Shown: piece by piece, positions 18,701 to 24,359 of the stretch
Layout: each line of letters starts with the position of its first letter
How positions within the stretch are numbered: the first letter of the stretch is position 1
From: Methylomarinum sp965277025
Lineage (GTDB): Bacteria > Pseudomonadota > Gammaproteobacteria > Methylococcales > Methylomonadaceae
Assembly: GCA_965277025.1 (NCBI GenBank)
Contig: OZ255706.1
Span: 1-64,000, forward strand
Length of the DNA: 64,000 nt
Direction of reading: 5' to 3'
Made by a program: the position numbers and the translations under genes
The notes under the pieces: generated by a model
What the model saw: only the letters and a program-made list of their open reading frames with translations
Told to the model about the DNA's origin: nothing
Databases searched by the model: none

Positions 18701-21317
18701 TGATGACTTTCTTCAGCGCCAGAGCAGAATCCGCCTGCGTTGCACCTTGCAGGGAGACTTCTGCAAGGTTTGGATCATAAAAGAAATACCTGGGCTGTCC
18801 GGCAATCGTTTTTTTAGCAACAACCAGCTCGTGATTGCCAGTGTTGAGCTGATAGTAGGCATCACCTGAGCTTCTTTCGAGCGCGGAAGTGATTTGACCA
18901 AGCGTCATGGTACCCGTGATATCCAGAACACTCCGTTCGCCACCCGCATGAAGGTAACCGTGTTCGTGTAATCCGCTTACCAGATCACGGAAATCCAACG
19001 GTCGGGCCGCTTCCCTCGGCTCAATCCATCCCTCACGAGATCGCGCCTGGATAAGCCGGGAAAGCGTGTCCACACCGTTCAGGAAGCGATCTTTCAATCC
19101 TTCTCCATTGTCGTTTGACAACGTAAAGAGATATGCCAGAGCAAGCTCGTTGCCCTCACCGCGGGGAAAAGCGCGAAAAAGCGATTGCGGCGCATCGCGA
19201 ACGTGATGAACCGTACCAAATGCGTTCTTCCTGACAACCCGGTTGAATCCAGTAGTGGCTTCAGAAATCAATGTGTCCCAGAGGATACCCGATCCGTCCC
19301 AGCGGATCAGTTTCTCGACCGCCTCTTCGAATATTTCGGCTCTACCGGCACTGACACCTCCTTCGCCGTCCCGGCCCGGCAGATCACTCTGGCGAAACCG
19401 GTCATCGCTCAGCTTGTTGGCATCGCGGGTTAAGTCTCGAGAGTCTTGGAGATTGTTTTCAGGCATTTTGGCGCTGAGATCCAGCGCAGATGTTATCCGC
19501 TCGCCATCTCCAGTTATCCGCTCGCCATCTCCAGTTATCCGCTCGCCATCTATAGTTGCGTCCTCGACCGTACCGTTGCCAACATCCACTGGAGCATGTC
19601 GCACCAAATCGAATTCACCGTCCCGACCGAACGCATTCGCTTGCTGTTTCTGGTCCTCCGCAGTAATCTCACTGTTCTTATTGCGTCTTAAAAAGCCCGG
19701 ACTGGCAAGCCGCCCAATACGTTGGGAGGCCTTGAAAAGCCTTAAACCCGTTCTTGATGTCGGCTGGATTCCCTGAAGCTTAGACCACAGCCGAGGGTTT
19801 ATCGACAAATCAGACGCGATAAACTTCTTTACCGAATCCAGTGCCTTCAGGGCCAGATCTTTATCCTGGCTGTTTCCTGGACCGAATAGAAGTTTTCGTG
19901 TATCGCCACCTTCCCGGTCAATGAGCTTGCGAAGCAGCTGAACATTCCGCTGCATCTGTGTATCGGAAGCGGAAGCGCTATTTACACCCACAAGGCGCTT
20001 TACAAGATACTTCGGCAAAAACTTCAGCTTGGCCTGGATCTCGGCGCTGCTGAGATCCAGCGCAGATGTTATCCGCTCGCCATCTATAGTTGCGCCCAGA
20101 TCGTATAATTCGACAGCTGAAAGGGTTACGCCCTCGACCGTAACGTTGCCAACATCCACTAGTCGATCACGTTCTGTACGATAGGCATCACTGCTCAGCA
20201 GATTTTCGAAATCTACAAAAGCCTGTTTTCCATTCAGCCGCGCCTGGTTCAAATGGTAGACGTCAAAGGTGATTTTCCCACTGTCATCTTTTCTGACACC
20301 ATAGAAATCTGCCAGCGTACCGTCCCAATTGCCGTCTTTGCTCTTTTGGTCCAGATGACTCTTGATGACTTTCTTCAGCGCCAGAGCAGAATCCGCCTGC
20401 GTTGCACCTTGCAGGGAGACTTCTGCAAGGTTTGGATCATAAAAGAAATACCTGGGCTGTCCGGCAATCGTTTTTTTAGCAACAACCAGCTCGTGATTGC
20501 CAGTGTTGAGCTGATAGTAGGCATCACCTGAGCTTCTTTCGAGCGCGGAAGTGATTTGATCAAGCGTCATGATAACCGGAATATCCAGAACACCCCATTC
20601 GCCACCAGCATGAAGGTAACCGTGTTCAGCATGAAGGTAACCGTGTTCGTGTAATCCGCTTACCAGATTATAGAAATCCAACGGTCGGACCGCTTCCCTC
20701 GGCGAAATCCATTCCACACGAGATCGCGCCTGGATATACTGGGAAAGCCTGTCCACACCGCCCAGGAAGCGGTTTTTCAATCCTTCTCCATTGTCGTTTG
20801 ACAACGTAAAGAGATATGCCAGAGCAAGCTCGTTGCCCTCACCGCGGGGAACAGCGCGAAAAAGCGATTGCGGCGCATTGCGAACGTCATGAACCGTACC
20901 AAATGCGTTCTTCCTGACAACCCGGTTGAATCCAGTAGTGGCTTCAGAAATCAATCTGTCCCAGCGGATACTCAATTTGTCCCAGCGGATCAGTTCCTCG
21001 ATCTCCGCGGCGAGCATATCGCCGCTGCCGGCACTGGCACCTCCTTCGCCGTCCGGATCCGGCAGCTCACTCTGGCGAAACCGGCCCGGCAGCTTACTCG
21101 GGCGAAACCGGCCCGGCAGCTTACTCGGGCGAAACCGGCCCGGCAGCTTACTCGGGCGAAACCGGCCCGGCAGCTTACTCGGGCGAAACCGGCCCGGCAG
21201 CTTACTCGGGCGAAACCGGCCCGGCAGCTTACTCTGGCGAAACCGGTCATCGCTCAGCTCGTTGTCATAGTGGATTAAGTCTAAGTCTTGAAATTCCTGG
21301 TAATAGTCTTTAGGCAT
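6744..21317 (-). CDS. Giant modular RTX-like protein, 4857 residues
   Basis: A single uninterrupted frame. After about 20 unique residues come eight 9-residue repeats (RFRPSKLPG, residues 21-85). Six near-identical modules follow, starting near residues 86, 636, 1179, 1742, 2414 and 2991. Each carries ATTGFNRVVRKNAFGTVH, then GNHELVVAKK and RYFFYDPN, resembling the His and Asp regions of YopT-like C58 peptidases but without any Cys. Arrays of GDGERIT span residues 3369-3596. A Gly/Ala-rich hydrophobic segment (about 3895-3950) recalls pore or translocation segments of large toxins. A duplicated 120-residue unit, a SDAGEPE array and RTX-type repeats (GGGGDDTLIGAFGNDTLKGG, about 4595-4650) close the protein. 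It is probably exported by type I secretion, as an adhesin or toxin. No transporter or immunity gene is adjacent. Start ATG 21317. The assignment as an RTX protein is firm; the rest is inference. Confidence 0.85.
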   Translation of the reverse strand: MPKDYYQEFQDLDLIHYDNELSDDRFRQSKLPGRFRPSKLPGRFRPSKLPGRFRPSKLPGRFRPSKLPGRFRPSKLPGRFRQSELPDPDGEGGASAGSGDMLAAEIEELIRWDKLSIRWDRLISEATTGFNRVVRKNAFGTVHDVRNAPQSLFRAVPRGEGNELALAYLFTLSNDNGEGLKNRFLGGVDRLSQYIQARSRVEWISPREAVRPLDFYNLVSGLHEHGYLHAEHGYLHAGGEWGVLDIPVIMTLDQITSALERSSGDAYYQLNTGNHELVVAKKTIAGQPRYFFYDPNLAEVSLQGATQADSALALKKVIKSHLDQKSKDGNWDGTLADFYGVRKDDSGKITFDVYHLNQARLNGKQAFVDFENLLSSDAYRTERDRLVDVGNVTVEGVTLSAVELYDLGATIDGERITSALDLSSAEIQAKLKFLPKYLVKRLVGVNSASASDTQMQRNVQLLRKLIDREGGDTRKLLFGPGNSQDKDLALKALDSVKKFIASDLSINPRLWSKLQGIQPTSRTGLRLFKASQRIGRLASPGFLRRNKNSEITAEDQKQQANAFGRDGEFDLVRHAPVDVGNGTVEDATIDGERITGDGERITGDGERITSALDLSAKMPENNLQDSRDLTRDANKLSDDRFRQSDLPGRDGEGGVSAGRAEIFEEAVEKLIRWDGSGILWDTLISEATTGFNRVVRKNAFGTVHHVRDAPQSLFRAFPRGEGNELALAYLFTLSNDNGEGLKDRFLNGVDTLSRLIQARSREGWIEPREAARPLDFRDLVSGLHEHGYLHAGGERSVLDITGTMTLGQITSALERSSGDAYYQLNTGNHELVVAKKTIAGQPRYFFYDPNLAEVSLQGATQADSALALKKVIKSHLDQKSKDGNWDGTLADFYGVRKDDSGKITFDVYHLNQARLNGKQAFVDFENLLSSDAYRTERDRLVDVGNVTVEGVTLSAVELYDLGATIDGERITSALDLSSAEIQAKLKFLPKYLGKRLVGVNSASASDTQMQRNVQLLRKLIDREGGDTRKLLFGAGNSRDKYLALKALNSVKKFVSASDLSINPRLWSHLQGIQLTSRTGLRLFKASQRIGRLASPGFLRRNKSSEITAEDQKQQANAFGRDGEFDLVRHAPVDVGNGTVEGATIDGERITSALDLSAKMPENNLQDSRDLTRDANKLSDDRFRQSELPGRDGEGGASAGSGDMLAAEIEELIRWDKLRVRWDGLVSEATTGFNRVVRKNAFGTVHHVHDAPQSLFRAVPRGEGNELALAYLFTLSNDNGEGLKDRFLNGVDTLSRLIQAQSREGWIELREAARTLDFRDLVSGLHEHGYLHAEHGYLHAGGEWGVLDIPVIMTLDQITSALERSSGDAYYQLNTGNHELVVAKKTIAGQPRYFFYDPNLAEVSLQGATQAVSALALKKVIKSHLDQKSKDGNWDGTLADFYGVRKDDSAEITFDVYHLNQARLNGKQAFVDFENLLSSDAYRTERDRLVDVGNVTVEGVTLSAVELYDLGATIDGERITSALDLSSAEIQAKLKFLPKYLVKRLVGVNTASASDTQMQRNVQLLRKLIDREGGDTRKLLFGPGNSRDKYLALKALNSVKKFVSASDLSINPRLWSHLQGIQLTSRTGLRLFKASQRIGRLASPGFLRRNKSSEITAEDQKQQANAFGRDGEFDLVRHAPVDVGNGTVEDATIDGERITGDGERITGDGERITSALDLSAKMPENNLQDSRDLTRDANKLSDDRFRQSDLPGRDGEGGVSAGRAEIFEEAVEKLIRWDGSGILWDTLISEATTGFNRVVRKNAFGTVHHVRDAPQSLFRAFPRGEGNELALAYLFTLSNDNGEGLKDRFLNGVDTLSRLIQARSREGWIEPREAARPLDFRDLVSGLHEHGYLHAGGERSVLDITGTMTLGQITSALERSSGDAYYQVNTGNHELVVAKKTIAGQPRYFFYDPNLAEVSLQGATQADSALALKKVIKSHLDQKSKDRNWYGTLADFYGVRKDDSGKITFDVYHLNQARLNGKQAFVDFENLLSSDAYRTERDRLVDVGNVTVEGVTLSAVELYDLGATIDGERITSALDLSSAEIQAKLKFLPKYLGKRLVGVNSASASDTQMQRNVQLLRKLIDREGGDTRKLLFGAGNSQDKDLALKALNSVKKFIASDLSINSRLWSHLQGIQPTSRTGLRLFKASQRIGRLASPGFLRRNKSSEITAEDQKQQANAFGRDGEFDLVRHAPVDVGNGTVEGATIDGERITGDGERITSALDLSAKMPENNFQDSRDLTRYASKLGENPSLQLLINKFNQDTIDSGVGSLLAEIDEIDDTLADLDDITWVERRRTVTAELMLELHEVFRIKDDGSIASREEFQNVVRQLRAVDAPDQVISDLQTAYNQFKENFESLITSDAWLLLADQGRTDDRFRQSELPDPDGEGGASAGSGDMLDEAVEELIRWDKLSIRWDRLISEATTGFNFSIRWDRLISEATTGFNRVVRKNAFGTVHDVHDAPQSLFRAVPRGEGNELALAYLFTLAVDNDNGEGLKDRFLNGVDTLSRLIQAGSREGWIKLREAARPLDFRNLVSGLHEHGYLHAGGERSVLDITGTMTLGQITSALEGSSGDAYYQLNTGNHALVVAKKTIAGQPRYFFYDPNFAEVSLQGATQADSALALKNVIKSHLDQKSEYGYWYGTLADFYGVRKDDSAEITFDVYHLNQARLNGKQAFVDFENLLSSDAYRTERDRLVDVGNVTVEGVTLSAVELYDLGATIDGERITSALDLSSAEIQAKLKFLPKYLVKRLVGVNSASASDTQMQRNVQLLRNLIDREGGDTRKLLFGPGNSQDKYLALKALDSVKKFIAFDLSINPRLWSKLQGIQLTSRTGLRLFKASQRIGRLASPGFLRRNKSSEITAEDQKQQANAFGRDGEFDLVRHAPVDVGNGTVEGATRDGERITGNGERITSALDLSSAGIQAKMPENNFQDFRDLTRYANKYATKLKLSDDRFRQSKLPGRFRPSKLPGRFRPSKLPGRFRPSKLPGRFRQSKLPDWFRQSKLPGRDGEGGASAGSGDMLAAEIEELIRWDKLSIRWDGLVSEATTGFNRVVRKNAFGTVHHVHDAPQSLFRAVPRGEGNELALAYLFTLSNDNGEGLKDRFLNGVDTLSRLIQEQSREGGIELREAARTLDFRNLVSGLHEHGYLHAEHGYLHAGGEWGVLDIPVIMTLDQITSALERSSGDAYYQLNTGNHELVVAKKTIAGQPRYFFYDPNLAEVSLQGATQADSALALKKVIKSHLDQKSKYGNWDGTLADFYGVRKDDSGKITFDVYHLNQARLNGKQAFVDFENLLSSDAYRTERDRLVDVGNVKVEGVTLSAVELYDLGATIDGKRITGDGKRITGDGKRITGDGKRITGDGEQITGDGERITGDGKRITGDGERITGDGKRITGDGERITGDGERITGDGERITGDGERITGDGERITGDDDRITGDGERITGDGERITGDDDRITGDGERITGDGERITSAMDLSSTEIQARLKFSPKYLVKRLVGVNTASDTQMQRNVQLLRKPIDREGGDTGDGERITGDGERITGDGERITGDGERITGDGERITSAMDLSSAEIQARLKFSPKYLVKRLVGVNTASASDTQMQRNVQLLRKLIDREGGNTRKLLLGPGNSRDKYLALNALNSVKKFVSASDLSINPRLWSHLQTIQLTSRTGLRLFKISQRIGLAGTGFGYVQSVSGIVNYLRRRKSSEMTAENQKQLDIQLGVNIGGLVYDLGSNFLERGINRVAPSLIRTGAKLVRTGAKLASSGTQSTSVVGLTVVESTVVGRTVVESTVVGRTGAGIGKGLAGLTKAGRAASVVGRTVSGIGKALAKAGGAVLAVLGSGFDIYGAYEAFSKLDSATGKHRIDLIVNGTLSVAGAVVGIVTGTAAAVLAASSAGGPVVIAGMIIAALLALGGSIYNAVRVIDDIDDYIELTPYERLRNGWLAFWGMDVDPDIENRANKAKTLEAANIQIKKLLKEANEKILETDPSKPGIHEVIYSPGGDVILEEHYYRRVEVKVRYIREGGGGRTGSTRSYEYKWEVLKDRVKPEDVDSVIRKSKTRFKIRVVQSELKYWTLAGLEDQDDMVNVRTGVSNARSVETPVNDEVSDEAVAFFNLGGGNDYAIGYDDRKNHFVVYNGYKYFIGGSRDDVFILIKDDMETTANLYGKDGDDTLVLKCDFSSAGGVQLQTNLETGKVTLGNEILANIVDFEKVTGSDLDVEETITGNDQDNVLDSNGGRNNWLFGKGGDDILIVHDGTTAIGGTGDDVFILIKDDMETMETTANLYGKDGDDTLVLKCDFSSAGGVQLQTNLETGKVTLGNEILANIVDFEKVTGSDLDVEETITGNDQDNVLDSNGGRNNWLFGKGGDDILIVHDGTTAIGGTGADTYLIKSDAGEPESDAGEPESDAGEPESDAGEPESDAGEPESDAGEVVIVNTVGDGSTRMTDVTYEQDYLLYNLPRHLIELRTEGDDVILSPKAGVKGVPSVRVKDFLLGEAHRHIGLIDEGGVFYEIGVDENGQAYLSDVGVLMLQEDGERSETPLGKAVVRGTKFADRIVANSVDAETSDVLIGGGGDDTLIGAFGNDTLKGGSGNDIIISKGGEDHIIGGDGSDDIIFDVIASGIKVVDSSNADGMADTVWLPFSVFDANFAREGDHLVVQGHSPFARDGVLLTVVLKDYYKSASYQQINLNSFVAKDGHISANNMEKYSVEVVQGHSPFARDGELLTVVLKDYYKSASYQQINLNSFVEEGLRPSGGDQADTIDQTQRAGTATRYNLPNQKTAANVERLIQDMATQYTESSAATQPQQDIDIAKYWQVSPNTQST
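7927..8049 (-). repeat. 21-bp tandem repeat encoding SDAGEPE
   Basis: Five full units and a sixth partial unit of a 21-bp sequence encode SDAGEPE (about residues 4423-4463 of the giant protein). The array is in frame, acidic, and lies between the duplicated 120-residue unit and the RTX repeats. Its near-perfect identity suggests recent slippage. Confidence 0.9.
8067..8777 (-). repeat. 360-bp direct duplication in the RTX region
   Basis: The sequence from 8067 repeats with a period of exactly 360 bp (8067-8426 and 8427-8777), nearly base for base; the second copy lacks 9 bp (one METMETT step). Each copy encodes about 120 residues with GNDQDNVLD and GKGGDDILIVHDG calcium-binding-like motifs and the only Cys residues seen in the protein (VLKCDFSS). 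Confidence 0.9.
10529..10632 (-). repeat. 21-bp tandem repeat encoding GDGERIT, 5 copies
   Basis: Five in-frame copies of the 21-bp unit encode GDGERIT (about residues 3562-3596). A block encoding ITSAMDLSS and the KYLVKRLVGVNTAS region separates this array from the larger one, so the whole block was duplicated together with part of the array. Confidence 0.9.
10796..11210 (-). repeat. 21-bp tandem repeat encoding GDGERIT, about 20 copies
   Basis: About 20 in-frame copies of a 21-bp unit encode GDGERIT, with variants GDGKRIT, GDGEQIT and GDDDRIT. The seed is the single ATIDGERITSALDL present in the other modules, so the array grew from one site in module 6. Variant units alternate, which suggests higher-order copying of unit pairs. 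Confidence 0.95.
11215..21060 (-). repeat. Six tandem modules of about 1.65-2.07 kb
   Basis: The same landmark (shadow of HLNQARLNGKQAF) recurs near 11379, 13209, 15282, 16947, 18591 and 20253, giving periods of 1830, 2073, 1665, 1644 and 1662 bp. The modules look nearly identical at the DNA level. The longer intervals are explained by a unique insert of about 140 residues (14080-14500) and a local 27-bp array. All lengths keep the reading frame. Confidence 0.9.
12181..12344 (-). repeat. 27-bp tandem repeat encoding RFRPSKLPG, 6 units
   Basis: Six units of the 27-bp sequence encode RFRQSKLPG/RFRPSKLPG at the head of module 6. The same array, with eight units, is found at the N-terminus of the protein, while modules 2-5 have a single unit (RFRQSELPG or RFRQSDLPG). 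Confidence 0.9.
21060..21246 (-). repeat. 27-bp tandem repeat encoding RFRPSKLPG, 8 units
   Basis: Eight units (one RFRQSKLPG, six RFRPSKLPG, one RFRQSELPD) form a basic, proline-containing stretch at residues 21-85 of the giant protein. The six central units are identical in sequence, indicating very recent expansion. Confidence 0.9.
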
Positions 21318-21356
21318 TTTGCGGCTCTTTTGAAAAATGAATGGGTAAATTATAAT
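21318..21356 (-). promoter_or_regulatory. Upstream region of the giant gene with possible -10 box
   Basis: On the minus strand a TATAAT lies at 21354-21349, about 30 bp before the start codon. An IS701-like remnant ends immediately upstream (21357 onward), so any -35 element would lie in mobile-element DNA. Only a weak purine stretch (AAAAGAGCC) precedes the ATG. Confidence 0.3.
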
Positions 21357-21482
21357 CTAGAAGTTACGCATTGACAGGCAATGTTAAACTATAGGTTTAA
21401 AAAATCCCAAAGTCAATGCAAGGCAAACCTTGATAAGAGAAATAACACGCCCCTCAACAGCCTGCTGTACATTACCCATGTA
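21357..21482 (-). mobile_element. End remnant of an IS701-like element
   Basis: About 125 bp from CTAG-AAGTTACGCATTGACA onward match, inverted, the right end and first transposase codons of the element at 59597-62365. The match stops near 21482, a dozen bases before an IS4 copy. Only this end remains, directly upstream of the giant gene. Confidence 0.8.
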
Positions 21483-21494
21483 TATTGGTTTTTT

Positions 21495-22716
21495 CTCTGT
21501 ACATGACAAAAAATATTAAAAGCTGGCGTAGCTCGTTGAAATGTAATTAAATACCGCATTTTGTTTTAGCGAATATGAATAACGGGACATTACAAATCAA
21601 CGAGCTGACCGTCATATTAACTGATCACTTTCAATGGAACAAGGCAAGAATCGTTTGTTTTGTGGGTATGTTAATTGCTTTGATGGCAGTTAGCACGGTC
21701 AATCTGGCCCAGCTCGCCGTATTCTTTCCCAGTCGGGCAAAAATTTCCTCACGATATCGACGGATGCAACGATTTTTCAGTGACCATTGGCTGGATTACA
21801 ATGAAGTCGCTCATTTCATCATGAAACTGTTTGGTTTCACTGATCAGGATTACTATCTGACGTTAGACAGGACGAATTGGAAGTGGGGTAAAACCAATAT
21901 TAATCTGCTGGTGCTTGCCGTGGTTTATCGGGGTGCCGCCATTCCTGTGTATTGGTTGCCTTTAAACAAGCGGGGCAACTCTAATACGAAGGAACGTATA
22001 GCGCTGATGAAACGCTTTATTGCGCAGTCTGGCCGACATCACATCAAAGGTCTTTTGGCTGATCGGGAGTTTATTGGAGACGAATGGATGGGCTGGTTGT
22101 TTGAGCAAGAGATTCCCTTTTATATCCGTATTCGCAACAACGCCAGGACAACCAATGCCCAAGGCCAGCGAATACGCGTAGAGCGTTTGTTTTATGGGCT
22201 TAAGCCGGGTAGCACACGACACCTCTCAACAGCGCGCTATTTGGGAAATTGTTCAATTTATCTCAGTGGGTTACGGCTGAGTGATGGTGAGTTATTAATC
22301 ATCGTCTGTCAGCATTTGAACCCTGATGCGATTAAAATTTATGGCTTGCGTTGGGAAATCGAAACGCTTTTCGGCGGTTTAAAAGGACGGGGATTCAAAC
22401 TTGAGGAAACGCGTGTAGTCGGTTATCTCCGGATCAAAAAATTGTTAGTACTTCCCGTTATTGCTTTCTGCTGGTCACATAAAGCAGGCGAATGGAAACA
22501 TGATTGCGAGTTACCAATAAAAACCAAAACACATCAGCGGCTCGCGCAAAGCCTGTTTCGATATGGATTAGATTGTATCCGCTCAACGTTGTTTAATGTC
22601 TTATCTCAATCAAAAAGGATGATTAGAAAAGTGATTGCTCTTTTGCAACCCATACCTTTTGTCACTGGAATACATGAGACTCATTTGTCATAAGTTAATT
22701 TTTGTCATGTACAGAG
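21495..22716 (+). mobile_element. IS4-family element, complete copy A (1222 bp)
   Basis: The element runs from CTCTGTACATGACAAAAA to the inverted TTTTTGTCATGTACAGAG and has the same length as the copy at 28195. The flanks (TGGTTTTTT left, TTGGCCATT right) do not match, so its original neighbourhood has been rearranged. Confidence 0.9.
21575..22693 (+). CDS. IS4-family transposase (copy A)
   Basis: This 372-residue DDE transposase has the first Asp in LTLDRTNWKWG (about residue 100), the second in LLADREFIGD, and the Glu in the YREK signature YGLRWEIETLFGGLK (Y-2-R-3-E-6-K), which defines the IS4 family. The 9-bp target duplication of the sister copy at 33133 fits IS10-like members. The frame is intact, so this copy could be active. 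Confidence 0.93.
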   Translation: MNNGTLQINELTVILTDHFQWNKARIVCFVGMLIALMAVSTVNLAQLAVFFPSRAKISSRYRRMQRFFSDHWLDYNEVAHFIMKLFGFTDQDYYLTLDRTNWKWGKTNINLLVLAVVYRGAAIPVYWLPLNKRGNSNTKERIALMKRFIAQSGRHHIKGLLADREFIGDEWMGWLFEQEIPFYIRIRNNARTTNAQGQRIRVERLFYGLKPGSTRHLSTARYLGNCSIYLSGLRLSDGELLIIVCQHLNPDAIKIYGLRWEIETLFGGLKGRGFKLEETRVVGYLRIKKLLVLPVIAFCWSHKAGEWKHDCELPIKTKTHQRLAQSLFRYGLDCIRSTLFNVLSQSKRMIRKVIALLQPIPFVTGIHETHLS

Positions 22717-22719
22717 TTG

Positions 22720-23058
22720 GCCATTAACAGAAATCCGCCAAAAGGCGGAAATAAAGCCTCGAAAGGGCAATATAAACAGGCTGATACCGGAAAACTTGGC
22801 TAACGATCATCGCAAGAATTGCCACCCCGCATGATGAAATGTTGTAGAGTTCCTTGTGGAAGATGGCGGTTAAAGACTGCGCTTTACTTTGGAGCCTTGG
22901 AGCCCGACTGCTAACGTAGCCTGCCATGGATGACTCGAACCCCGGATTGCTTCTTTAAGAGCGAATGTTAAAAGGGCCGTTGACGATTTACATCGCCCTC
23001 AGGCAGATCATCCAGGCAACCGCCACCTTCCAGGCTCAATCATAGAGTAAAGGAGGAA
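22720..23058 (+). ncRNA. Candidate bridge-RNA region of IS110
   Basis: The non-coding left part of the IS110 element contains hairpins such as TCCGCC-AAAA-GGCGGA (22735-22750) and several GC-rich pairing segments. In the IS110 group, the left end encodes the bridge RNA that specifies donor and target DNA. The extent of the RNA within this region and its loops cannot be fixed by eye. Confidence 0.35.
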
Positions 23059-23061
23059 GAA

Positions 23062-24282
23062 ATGGAACTCACTGCAATACACAAGCGAGTCATCGGGTTG
23101 GATGTTCACCAAAAGCAGATTACCGCCTGCGCCATGGTTGAACAGGCCGAGGGTGGTATTCAGACAGAGCATCGGCAGTTTGGCGCATTCAAACGTGATC
23201 GACGTGCATTAGCCGATTGGGTGCAGTCTGTCGCACCGGATGAGGTGGTGATGGAACGCACCGGCATCTACTGGAAAAGCCCATATGCAGCTTTGGAACA
23301 TGTGGGTATTTACGCCAGGGTCGTCAATGCCCGGCATGTGAAGAATGTGCCGGGACGCAAGACGGACATCGGCGACGCGCAATGGCTGGCGATGCTTTCC
23401 CGTGCCGGACTGCTGCGCGGTTCATTCGTGCCACCGGAAAAGATGCGGCAGTTACGCCTGATTTCACGTCAACGACAGAAGTTGGTGTCGATGCTGTCTG
23501 CTGAGAAGAACAGACTGCACAAGGTATTAACCGACGGCGGCATCCGGCTTGGCGTGGTGGTCAGCGATGTACATGGGCAATCCGCGCGCGCCATGGTTAA
23601 CGCGCTGATTGAAGGACAGCCTGCGCATGATGTGTTGAAGCTGGCCAGCAATCGTCTCAAAGCGCCGCGCGCCGATATACTGGAGGCGCTGCAAGGTGAG
23701 TTGAGCGAGCACCATCGCTTCGTACTGAATGAACTGATGCCGCATATTCAGGATTTGGAAGCACGCATAGCCAGATTCGATGCACAACTGCTGGCCGGAC
23801 TGGAGAAGGAGAAAACGGTTTTGCAATTGCTCCAGACTATTCCCGGTGTTGATTTGATTGGAGCAGCCATGCTACTTGTTGAGACCGGAACGGATATGAC
23901 TGTCTTTGGCAGTGCGGATCGGCTGGCGTCATGGGTGGGCATATGCCCCGGCAACAACGAGTCTGCCGGCAAACGCAAATCAGGACGAACGCGAAAAGGA
24001 AACCCATATGTGCGTCGCCTGCTTTGCGAATGCGCCCATGCCGCCAGCCGAACCCGGTCGGTTTTCCAGGCAAAATATACATCACTGGCGATTAGGCGAG
24101 GTCACCAACGCGCCATCATTGCGCTGGCTCACAAACTTTTGCGGACATGTTACTTCATGATTAGTCGCGGCGAGTATTTCCGGGATTCGACCATCGACTA
24201 CGAAGAAATGGCTGTCAAACGCAATGCACCACGCTGGATCAGAGCGCTGATAAAATTCGGTTATATAACACAACCGGGGTAA
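23062..24282 (+). CDS. IS110-family transposase (recombinase)
   Basis: This 406-residue protein carries the N-terminal DEDD RuvC-like domain (D in VIGLDVHQKQ, E in VVMERTGIYW, D and D in RKTDIGDAQWLA) and the C-terminal domain with the likely nucleophile Ser in NNESAGKRKSGRTRKGN. The order and length are as usual for IS110 recombinases. AGGAGG just ahead of the ATG at 23062 supports the start. The frame is intact. Confidence 0.95.
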   Translation: MELTAIHKRVIGLDVHQKQITACAMVEQAEGGIQTEHRQFGAFKRDRRALADWVQSVAPDEVVMERTGIYWKSPYAALEHVGIYARVVNARHVKNVPGRKTDIGDAQWLAMLSRAGLLRGSFVPPEKMRQLRLISRQRQKLVSMLSAEKNRLHKVLTDGGIRLGVVVSDVHGQSARAMVNALIEGQPAHDVLKLASNRLKAPRADILEALQGELSEHHRFVLNELMPHIQDLEARIARFDAQLLAGLEKEKTVLQLLQTIPGVDLIGAAMLLVETGTDMTVFGSADRLASWVGICPGNNESAGKRKSGRTRKGNPYVRRLLCECAHAASRTRSVFQAKYTSLAIRRGHQRAIIALAHKLLRTCYFMISRGEYFRDSTIDYEEMAVKRNAPRWIRALIKFGYITQPG

Positions 24283-24359
24283 GCCAGCCTACTTCATTGA
24301 ATATGGATAAGCAGCCTTTTCACGGCTGAGAACTCCTTGCGCATTCGATATGGATCATT

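Larger units (their letters stand above)
22717..24359 (+). mobile_element. IS110-family element
   Basis: A 406-residue IS110-type recombinase is preceded by about 345 bp of non-coding, structured DNA and followed by about 75 bp before a gene on the other strand. That asymmetry is typical of the IS110 group. No terminal repeats or target duplication are expected, so the exact ends are not defined here. The left border abuts IS4 copy A. Confidence 0.75.

Noticed and set aside
9682..21278. Many plus-strand frames of 60-180 codons across the giant gene
   Set aside because: They recur only because the modules recur and encode low-complexity strings such as RSPSPVI; they have no ribosome sites or family features.
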